Assembly (NCBI RefSeq): GCF_902459465.1
Contig: NC_047083.1
Span: 3,040,501-3,104,500 of the forward strand
DNA: 64,000 nt
Reading direction: 5' to 3'
Source of the DNA: Asterias rubens
Lineage: Eukaryota > Echinodermata > Asteroidea > Forcipulatida > Asteriidae
A model generated the notes under the pieces. That model did no database searches, was not told the DNA's origin, and saw only the letters and a list, made by a program, of their open reading frames with translations. Within the stretch, counting starts at the first letter, position 1. Each line of letters begins with the position of its first letter. The position numbers and the translations under genes were made by a program. Of this stretch, positions 57,601-64,000 are shown one piece after another.

Positions 57601-60600
57601 TATCTTCAAGCCCTTTAAGCTTATTGTAAATCTGTGAACATTTTGAAAAAGTACCCTAATCCTTTAAAGGCGCTTAGTATATACATTTATACGGAAAGAT
57701 AGGTGCTTGAAGTTATGAATTCTGAGACCCAATTATGTAGCACCTTACAATTATTATTATAATTATTTTATTACTAGTTTGAAAAAAAAAAATTAATGTA
57801 AAATTGAATTGATCGACTATTTTGGAAGGATAATATTTGATAATTTGATTTGAAATCATCAGGCGTATGGAAGTTCGCATCCAACGGCAGCCGCAGTCAG
57901 ACAAACATCAAAACCAAGTCGAGGAAGAACTAATGATGCCGATAGTGAGTAATTGCCGGCCATTCCCTCATCTGACAAACGAGGCTTGTTGTGTTCGTAC
58001 GTCGTTCAATTGAATTGAATTGAATGGTTTATTCGTCGAGTATATAAAAATACATGAAATTTAAAATCCTTTTGTACAAAATATTAAAATGGTAAAATTG
58101 CACAAGTTATGCCACAATACAACAGAAAACAATAACCTTAATAAAAAAACTCATTTAAAAAAAAAAAAAAAAAAAAAAAATCAACAACAGACAAGGTAAC
58201 GAGTGTAACGTTGCATCAAATACTCTGGTTCTATTCACATGATAAAACCAAGCAAAACAACAGAGCTCTCGTACAACGAGATCTCCATGAAACAATGACA
58301 TCATATTCTATAAATAGATCACCTCACAGGAAGGCAATGATGGCGATTGCCTCCACGCACCCGGCTCATTTCCTCGGTGCTCTTGTTTGAATGCTCAAAT
58401 AGAAATTTACAATTTCCTCATTGGGTGCTATTTACCGAGGAAAAAATGCCTTGGTGTCCTTGCCCTTTTCGGTAAACAGTGTTGTCCAAAGGCACACACT
58501 TCGTGTATCACTTTAACTTGCTGTAAAAATTTAGGCTCAATCGATCATCGGAGTCGGGAGAAAATAACGGGAGAACCCACCCTTGTTTCTGCACGTTTCG
58601 CCGTCTGCATGACATGTGTTTAAAATAAATCCGTTATTCTCAATATCGAGAATTGATAATTGTTTTAATGTATTTTCAAAAAGTAAAGCATTTCATGGAA
58701 TAACATTTCACCATTACCTTTTTCTAAACCCTGTAAGTTATTTGTAAGTCTGTGAACTTTAACTTGTGTTCTGTTCAGAAAGTGTCCAATGGCTTTAATA
58801 AGAATACAATCAAAAAAAGAGAAAAAAAGATTGATTCAGTTGAGCATTTAGAGCTCCTGGTATTGAAAAGGTTTTTTTTTTTTTTCAATATTTATTACTA
58901 AATTATTATTCTTTTGTTTATTGTTTACAGCAATCTTTGATTTGGATGGTTTTAACGACGATTGCGATCCATTTTTTGAATCGGATGATGAAAGCAGCAC
59001 TGATGGTAAGGTTATGACATTTTGACCCTTGAACCGAGGTCATAATTTGTCTATTTTATCAGTGTGAATTGTTCACCTAGTTCTGTGTCTGTTTTTACAT
59101 TGGCTCAGCTCATGACAACATCTTTTTTCCTCGTACTGCATCTCTTTAGAACTCCTTGCCTGGTTCATGTTTCCCTTCATTTTGTGATATTCCATCTTTT
59201 AAGAGGAATGTCAATTCCTACCTTCAGCTGCAGTGAGTTTCTGCTTGTCTATGTTTTCTTCATTGCAGCCCTTAACCTAGAGTGGCCTTGTTTTGGGCGA
59301 CTTGCATAAAAAAAAAAATTAAAAAAATCTATGTCTGAAACCAAGAAGCTAAGGAGTCGTTCAGAAAAAAACCCACTGCAACAGTCGATCTTTCCACTTT
59401 TAGCGCGTCCCGTCGCTCTTAACTGTTTTCAGACGTCAAACTTTTCATGTTCTTAATTCAGATTATTGTCTGAAACGGGTGTTAATTAAGCCCGGTTTAT
59501 ACTTCATGGGAATGCGAAGCGATTTTTCGACATCACAGCTTCGTTTTCACAGCGAATGTTTCTCAGGAGTTTAGCACAAGTCAACTGATGCGAATAGTCG
59601 TTGCCATTTTGTTACGCCAAACTTCGCACATTCGCAAGTGCAGGAAGTATGAACCAGGCTTGAAACGGATGTTAGTTATACTTCCACCATGAAAAGTTTC
59701 AAATCCTACATGTTCTATTCTACCCTATTTTCTGGTGACTGCTTTTTTTTTTTTTTTTTTTTTTTTTTTTCCCAAGACTATCTCTGTTTCTTCAACATCT
59801 CTTTCAACTTTCTCACCCCGATACCTTCTTCCCCCGACCTTCAAAAGACTCCTCTCATGTCAACCCTACCCACTCTCTCCCGCCAGATAACTCCTTAAAC
59901 GATGACCACTTGGGTCATGTGATGGCCAGACGCGACCAGACAAGGACGCAGAATTATGCCGCCTCTGTCCCTATTTCGATGCCGATGTGGAACCGTGAGG
60001 GCAAGGCCTCGTACGAAGATGACGATGATGAAGACAAGGTAGGTTCTGTTTGATGTTGTTTTAATTGGTTTGGACCTGTGACACTATACTTGCAAACACA
60101 TACCTGCAAGGCAACGGGGGCATGATTTCATAGAACTGCCTAATGAACTGTGTAATGCTCTTGTAGGCCATCTTTTTATTATTTTTTGTTCATGTTTAGA
60201 TTTCCATGTTTTAATGTTTAAATTGTTAAAGGCAGTGGACACTATTGGTAATTACTCAAAATAATTATTGGCATAAAACCTTACTTGGTTACAAGTAATG
60301 GGGAGAGGTTGATAGTATAAAACATTGTGAGAAACAGCTCCCTCTGAAGTGCCATAGTTTTAGAGAAAGACGTAATATTCCATGAATTTGATTTCGAGAC
60401 CTCAGATTTAGAACTTGAGGTCTCGAAATCAACCATCTAAACGTACACAACTTCGTGTGACAAGGGTGTTTTTTCTTTCATTATTATCTCGCAAGTTCGA
60501 TGACCAATTGAGCTCAAATTTTCACAGGTTTGTTATTTTATGCTTATGTTGAGATACACCAACTGTGAAGGCTAGTGTTTGACAATTACCAATAGTGTCC

Positions 60601-61569
60601 ACTGCCTTTAAGAACTTACTAACTCCTGTTCACATGTGCCGTTCAGTTTTTAAGTGGCAGTCGTGTTTTTTATTAAACCATTGTTCGATTCACTGGATTG
60701 AAAAAAGAGAACTAGACACCTGTGGTAATTGTCTAAGACCAGGGCCCAATTTCAAAGAGTTGCTAAGCACAACAATTTGCTTAGCATGACATTTCTTCCT
60801 TGATAAAAACAGGATTACCAACCAAATTTCCATTTGTTGCATACTGCTTGTTGTGTTCTGTTAGCTAGTTGTTCTTGTTATATAGGTGTTGTCACAAGTT
60901 TTCACAGGTACACTATTTTATGCATATGTTGAGATACACCAAGTGAGAATAATGGTCTTTGACAATTACCAAAAGTGTCCAGTGACATTAAAGACACTGG
61001 ACACTGTTGGTAATTGTCAAAGACCAGTCTTCTCACTTGGTGTATCTCAACATATGCATAAAATAACAAACCTGTGAAAATTTTAGCTCAATCGGTCGTT
61101 GAAGTTGCAAGATAATAATCAAAGAAAAAAACACTCTTGTCACACCAAGCTGTGTGCATTTAGATGGTTGATTTCGTGACCTCAAGTTCTGAATCTGAGT
61201 TCTCGATATCAAATTCGTGGAAAATTACTTCTTTCTCGAAAACTATGCTACTTCAGAGGGAGCCGTTTCTTACAATGTTTTATCATATCAACCTCTCCCC
61301 ATTACTCGTTACCAAGTAAGGTTTTATGCCAATAATTATTTTGAGTAACTACCAAAAGTGTCCACTGCCTTTAATATGTAATTCGGACCGGTAATTGAAA
61401 TATTCTCGTTTCCTTCCAGGTGCCCATGCCAGAACCAGACCGCATGGTCGCAAGTATGAGGGCGCTTTCGTTTAGCGTTCAAGATGGAACGGAAATGTTT
61501 GGCGATCTTCCAAGGCCTCGATTAAATACAGGGGATGCTGTTTCACTAAGCAAGAAAATCAACCTTTAG
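45488..61569 (+). CDS. AKT1S1: Proline-rich AKT1 substrate 1 homologue (PRAS40 / Lobe), mTORC1 regulator
   Basis: Eleven coding exons with matching phases: 45488-45652, 51434-51568, 51991-52093, 52701-52812, 53387-53464, 54859-54971, 56252-56349, 57863-57944, 58931-59005, 59887-60038 and 61420-61569 (TAG), giving 420 residues against 256 in human PRAS40. The C-terminus is diagnostic. FGDLPRPRLNTGD (398-410) matches the Akt site (human Thr246), here T408. DRMVASMRAL (378-387) covers the Ser221 site, here S383. NYAASVPISMPMW (343-355) covers the mTORC1 site Ser183, here S351. IFDLDGF...DPFFESDDES (297-317) matches the TOS-like acidic region. The N-terminal ~200 residues are longer than in mammals: CxC (TCQCLNIS), CLNCEMEC, then coiled-coil-like helices (~154-205) and TPPQTP. 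Known of the family: it binds Raptor, inhibits mTORC1, and is released on phosphorylation and 14-3-3 binding. The start ATG has A at -3 and G at +4. The 5.8-kb intron 1 holds MITEs and a hAT-like element. Confidence 0.85.
45775..45855 (-). mobile_element. tRNA-derived SINE fragment
   Basis: Reverse strand reads a Leu/Ser-like head GGCCTAGGGGTTAAAAGTGC ... TGATCAGCAGAGTGTGGTTTCGAACC. Confidence 0.55.
46057..46419 (-). mobile_element. MITE family C
   Basis: GCCATTATACACTTTCGG to CCGAAAGTGTCCACTGGCTTTAA, in intron 1 of the PRAS40-like gene. Confidence 0.85.
47328..47560. mobile_element. Palindromic element (GCAAGGGTCCCTTGC)
   Basis: GCAAGGGTCCCTTGCTAA...GCATGGTT is mirrored by AACCATGCTAG...GCAAGGGACC. 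Ends CCCTTTCGCACCAGAGCAA are weakly inverted. Lies in intron 1 of the PRAS40-like gene. Confidence 0.5.
48395..48560 (-). repeat. GCCTTGGTGCCCTTG interspersed repeat, reverse
   Basis: GGGCACCAAGGCATTTTCTCC and TTGCCTCCATGAAGTATCAG are complements of the blocks at 38683-38938. Confidence 0.65.
48769..49109 (-). mobile_element. MITE family A inside the hAT-like element
   Basis: TTAAAGGCAGTGGACACTATT to AGTGTCCACTGTCTTTAA. Nested in the region between the inverted hAT-like ends. Confidence 0.88.
50041..50376. mobile_element. MITE family D, hairpin type
   Basis: TTTAAAGGATTTGGATAT to ACATAGACCCTTTAAA. Almost the whole interior folds on itself (GGGGTGCTGTAGTTTT... with its complement at 50238-50270). 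Confidence 0.75.
51105..51400 (+). mobile_element. MITE family A, 5'-truncated
   Basis: GAGCTCGATTGATCGTC through the palindrome to GTGTCCACTGCCTTTAA. It ends about 35 bp before exon 2 of the PRAS40-like gene. Confidence 0.85.
51660..51755 (-). mobile_element. tRNA-like SINE head
   Basis: Reverse strand GTCGTGGGTTCGAATCCCAC (B-box) with CTCTAGAATTGCAAGG upstream. Lies in an intron of the PRAS40-like gene. Confidence 0.6.
52860..53105. mobile_element. MITE family F
   Basis: AGGGCCCAATTTGTTAGAGCTG to AGCAGCTCTATGAAATTAGGCCC. Inner arms around TTGGTTGGTAATCCTG. Confidence 0.8.
53480..53875 (+). mobile_element. MITE family B
   Basis: TTTAAAGGGAAGGTACACC to CCAAACGTGTACCTTCCCTTTAAA, with the GACTTCTAGCTAGAAGTC hairpin. 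It starts 15 bp after exon 5 of the PRAS40-like gene. Confidence 0.88.
53872..54255 (-). mobile_element. MITE family A, abutting family B
   Basis: TTTAAAGGCAGTGGACAC to GTGTCCAGTGTCTTTAA. Shares the junction CCCTTTAAAGG with the family B copy on its left. Confidence 0.88.
55219..55515 (+). repeat. 74-bp tandem repeat, four copies
   Basis: Copies start at 55219, 55293, 55367 and 55441 with GTACCCAGACGTCTTTTTAC, CCAACCCAATCAGCTG and a closing GCGTACGAAC. Confidence 0.9.
55550..55665. mobile_element. AATATTGACTGCTTTTACTCGTG palindromic element
   Basis: GGGGTGTTATAAAACACATATTG and GCAGTCAATACTTGTAT are inverted ends; inside GGTGATCCCCGGAGCGTTC. Relative of the insert at 27070-27555. Confidence 0.65.
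55691..56248 (+). repeat. 297-bp tandem duplication ending at exon 7 of the PRAS40-like gene
   Basis: 55691-55951 and 55988-56248 are nearly identical, from GTTTTGAGTTGTGCATAGTA to CTGTCTTTGTTCTT. The second copy supplies the polypyrimidine tract and acceptor of exon 7 (56252). Each holds a family A MITE end (AGGGAGCCGCTTCTCACAAT). A spacer ATGTTAAATTTGCATCGGGG also occurs at 53259. Confidence 0.85.
56608..57040 (+). repeat. 127-bp minisatellite, about 3.5 copies
   Basis: TGCCTGTTATTTGTTAATG recurs at 56714, 56841 and 56968. Each unit has an acceptor-like TTTTAACTTGTATTG(C)AG. Confidence 0.85.
57257..57668. mobile_element. MITE family D with internal hairpin
   Basis: TTAAAGGGTATGTACTTTTT to AAAAAGTACCCTAATCCTTTAA. 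An internal inverted repeat TAACCAATTATGATAT...ATATCATAATTGGTTA sits at 57422-57464. Confidence 0.8.
58461..58799 (+). mobile_element. MITE family C
   Basis: CCCTTTTCGGTAAACAGTG to AGTGTCCAATGGCTTTAA, fused at its left to a GCCTTGGTGCCC-type repeat. Confidence 0.8.
59492..59668. mobile_element. Palindromic MITE (AAGCCCGGTTTATACTTC ends)
   Basis: AAGCCCGGTTTATACTTCATG to AGTATGAACCAGGCTT, with GAATGCGAAGC/CTTCGCA inside. Confidence 0.65.
60226..60611 (-). mobile_element. MITE family A
   Basis: TTAAAGGCAGTGGACACTATT to GTGTCCACTGCCTTTAA; complete, in the last intron of the PRAS40-like gene. Confidence 0.9.
60988..61374 (+). mobile_element. MITE family A, best example of TTAA flanks
   Basis: ACA|TTAA|AGACACTGGACAC ... 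GTGTCCACTGCCT|TTAA|TATG: TTAA directly flanks both ends. A short family A tail at 60885-60987 precedes it. It lies 45 bp before the last coding exon. Confidence 0.9.
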
Positions 61570-61572
61570 CAG

Positions 61573-61742
61573 GACCCAATTTCATAGAGCCGCTTAAGCA
61601 GAATATTTAGCTTAACAAATATCTGCTTAGCAGAAATGAGTAGGATACAGTAACAAGTTGTACATGTATAATTATTTCGGTAAGCATAATTTTGTTGCTT
61701 GTTTTTGTGCTTTTAAAAGCAGCTCTATTAAACTAGGCCCAG
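61573..61742. mobile_element. MITE family F in the PRAS40-like 3' region
   Basis: GACCCAATTTCATAGAGCCGC to GCAGCTCTATTAAACTAGGCCC, starting four bases after the TAG. A half copy is at 60741-60850. Confidence 0.75.
61727..61732 (+). terminator. Possible ATTAAA polyadenylation signal of the PRAS40-like gene
   Basis: The only near-canonical hexamer within 200 bp of the stop; it lies inside a MITE end (CTCTATTAAACTAGGCCC). I found no AATAAA downstream in this window. Confidence 0.2.
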
Positions 61743-61784
61743 TTGGCTTGGAGTTGTACATGTACATGTATAGTAATCTGTATT

Positions 61785-62375
61785 TAACCCTCCCAATGTC
61801 TGAAAATTACTACGCCGGCCTGCAGTGTGGTGAATGCATCTACACATATTGTACACAGTCAACCCTCCTACTGTCTGGTTTGGAAGGATAAATGCACTCT
61901 GCCAGCTTGCAATATCTTGTGGTGGATGCATCTATGTAAATACACTGTACCTTGTCAACCCTCCTACTGTCTGACCATTCGATATCATCTAGATGGTTTT
62001 GAATGAATGTGCTATGCTAGCCTGCAACACCATATGGTGGATGCATCTATCACTGCACAGTCGACCCTCCTACTGTCTAACCGTTCAATATCATCTTAGA
62101 TAGTTTTGAATGATGGATGCGCGCTGCCAGCCTGCAATATAATATCATGTGGTAAAAAAGTACACAGTCAACCCTCCCACTGTCTGACCGTTCAATATCA
62201 TCTAGATAGTATTTGAATGATGGATGCGCGCTGCCAGCCTGCAATATAATATCATGTGGTAAATGTGGTAAAAAAGTACACAGTCAACCCTCCCACTGTC
62301 TGACCGTTCAATATCATATCATCCACTTGGTTTTGAATGATAGATGCACTATTATGCCAGCCTGCTATATGTCAG
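61785..62375 (+). repeat. ~100-115 bp minisatellite in the 3' flank of the PRAS40-like gene
   Basis: About six copies of CAACCCTCCTACTGTCTG ... TTGAATGATGGATGCGCGCTGCCAGCCTGCAA. The two at 62058-62280 are almost identical. Confidence 0.85.
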
Positions 62376-62773
62376 AATGTAGTTGCTCTATACAACAGTA
62401 CACTGTAAGTTCTGTGCACAGTTGCTATTTTGTACACAACTGTTATTACTGAGTGGTTTCGAACGGTTGGTCAAGTCACAAGCAAAACTCGAGTAGGCAT
62501 AAACAAAAAATATTTGTCGCCTGTAAAATTCATGCTATGCTGTGTTTCACAAGTCTTGGGCTCGGTGGCATTTCAAACTGACTGACAAACAAAAGACGTC
62601 TAAATGGAAGATAGGAAGACACTTGTATCCCAGAAAAATCATCGGCGTACCTGGACATTAGTTGAACAATTTCCTAAACTGCAAAACAGGAAATACTGTT
62701 GACAACAACTTTCTGTCTAGCGTTCATATGGCAAGGTACCAGTCACAGCAGTGTGAAATATGTGTCATTTTGG

Positions 62774-63130
62774 CTTGTCCTGATTGGTTTTGTCTGCTTT
62801 AGGTCATGAATATGCATCAATTAGGTCAGAGCTTGTCCTGATTGGTCGTGTTATCTTACTGTGATGTATTATGAAAGTCATGAATATGCATCAATTTGAC
62901 CAAAGCTTGTCCTGATTGGTCGTGTCTGCTTAAATTGTAATTCATTATGAAAGTATTGAATATGCATCAATTTGGTCAAAGCTTGTCCTGATTGGTCAAG
63001 GGAGTCTGCTTTTATTGTCATCTGTATGAAAGTCATGAACATGCATCAATTTGGTCAAAGCTTGTCCTGATTGGTCATGTCTGCTTGTATTGCAAGTCTG
63101 CTTGTATTGCAAGTCTTTGTGAAATTCATG
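62774..63130 (+). repeat. 58-79 bp tandem repeat carrying CTGATTGGT (inverted CCAAT) boxes
   Basis: CTTGTCCTGATTGGT starts at 62774, 62832, 62906, 62982 and 63061; each is followed by ATGAATATGCATCAATTTGG or a close variant. A sixth TCTGATTGGCC lies at 63160. CTGATTGG is the NF-Y core read on the reverse strand. Confidence 0.85.
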
Positions 63131-63227
63131 GATAATGCATTAGTTTAATGAGGGTAAATTCTGATTGGCCAACGGATGGGTACTGCTGATATTGAAATAA
63201 GCAAGAGTAATTGGGGACTTTTGGGAC

Positions 63228-63602
63228 GCTTGGTGGCAGCAGACTTACCAGGTAAAATCCATTGTTCTCGGTAATGTGCGCTTGCTCAGAACTATGTAAA
63301 CAATGACAGTTTACCTACCCCAGGAAATATTGAAGTTTTGCCTCCTTACTGCCGACTGTTCTGACAAGAAACTTGTGTAACTATGAATGACTGATCATCG
63401 TTCATGTACGTTTACATATTTGTAATTGAACGTGCGCTTTTAGCATGCAGCAGACAGCAGTAGTACCTAGCAGCGCACACTCAGTCGGTTTATTTTAATG
63501 GCCGCCGACAAAGTTTCGAAAAGTACGTTCGTGCAACACAGCACGAAATCGCGTCTCGCTGATCGGTCCACTGTCCATGAAGTCTGCTGCCATCTAGTGT
63601 CC
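63228..63602. promoter_or_regulatory. Inverted pair of CTCF-like TGGCAGCAGACT sites
   Basis: TTGGTGGCAGCAGACT (63230-63245) and AGTCTGCTGCCATCTAGTGT (63581-63600) are reverse complements over about 14 bases. The second resembles the vertebrate CTCF core (CACTAGATGGCAG on the reverse strand). Function is inferred only. Confidence 0.3.
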
Positions 63603-63686
63603 AAAGTCTCCCATTTGTGAGGTCATACTTTTGGCCTGACTGCAGTCGTCCATCCTGAATGGATTGTCTTGAAGGTTGGATTTGAC

Positions 63687-63821
63687 ATGGACGAATTAAG
63701 TGCTTCAGGTCAAATTAAACAACTTTTAATAGAATTGGAAGAAAAACATTTTACTCGAACTAGACATGGTGGCTGGAAGCTCAATAGACCTTATCGCAAA
63801 TACTCGGTACATGTGCGTTAG
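63687..63821 (+). CDS. Possible first coding exon of an unidentified downstream gene
   Basis: ATG followed by 44 codons to TAG. The first ~30 residues (MDELSASGQIKQLLIELEEK and on) look like an amphipathic helix. From about 63785 the sequence is a palindromic repeat, so any real exon must splice out before that. No strong donor seen. Family not recognised. Confidence 0.2.
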   Translation: MDELSASGQIKQLLIELEEKHFTRTRHGGWKLNRPYRKYSVHVR

Positions 63822-63960
63822 GCGTGGAATGAGGTGCATGATGGTCTAGCTGGTGATCAAGTGTGGTCGCTAGCTAGGTGCTCATTCAACAGGTGCTCGC
63901 ACAATGGGCATTTGCAAAAAAGTATATGGTGACCTTACCGTCGCTATACTTACGGGGCAT
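63785..63960. repeat. AGACCTTATCGCAAATAC repeat, copy 2
   Basis: Same block order as 30775-30965, same orientation. Confidence 0.6.
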
Positions 63961-64000
63961 ATTGCTTGCGGGTGTTGGGGTATGCTTAATTTATTGCATA

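Overview
This window is animal nuclear DNA, most likely from an echinoderm (a sea star is my best guess, at low certainty). Every gene is on the + strand and split by GT-AG introns. Introns and spacers are packed with short non-autonomous transposons, tRNA-derived SINEs, homopolymer runs and minisatellites. I saw no intact transposase or reverse transcriptase gene and no CRISPR array. Gene models were built by hand, joining exons by splice sites and codon phase.

Layout. (1) 1-13221: a CNBD2-like gene (cyclic nucleotide-binding domain protein 2). Ten phase-compatible exons give about 610 residues and the 5' end is missing. (2) 13222-23800: gene-poor DNA holding a 2.5 kb foldback structure. Its arms are arrays of a ~76-bp satellite unit (about 24 direct units, an 82-bp centre, about 8 inverted units). 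(3) 23870-30334: three exons of a small secreted protein, about 100 residues, with a signal peptide, a four-cysteine segment and basic cleavage sites; it is a candidate peptide-hormone or neuropeptide precursor. (4) 30500-36000: palindromic elements and MITEs. (5) 36100-41914: an intron-containing gene derived from a piggyBac transposase, 689 residues. The N-terminal fold, the C-terminal helices and the zinc-binding tail are recognisable, but the catalytic middle is replaced by unrelated acidic sequence. It looks like a domesticated gene. (6) 44880-61569: a PRAS40/AKT1S1 (Drosophila Lobe) homologue, 11 coding exons, 420 residues, with the Akt and mTORC1 phosphorylation motifs in its last two exons. 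A 70-codon upstream ORF overlaps its start codon. (7) 61570-64000: 3' flank with two minisatellites, one repeating an inverted CCAAT box, and a possible start of a further gene.

The genes are not an operon and I see no shared pathway. The mobile DNA does have a theme. At least five MITE families (called A to E here) begin TTTAAAG and end CTTTAA, so they appear to use TTAA targets, the hallmark of piggyBac-type transposition. They surround a piggyBac-derived gene that seems to have lost catalysis. Whether that gene acts on these elements is inference only.
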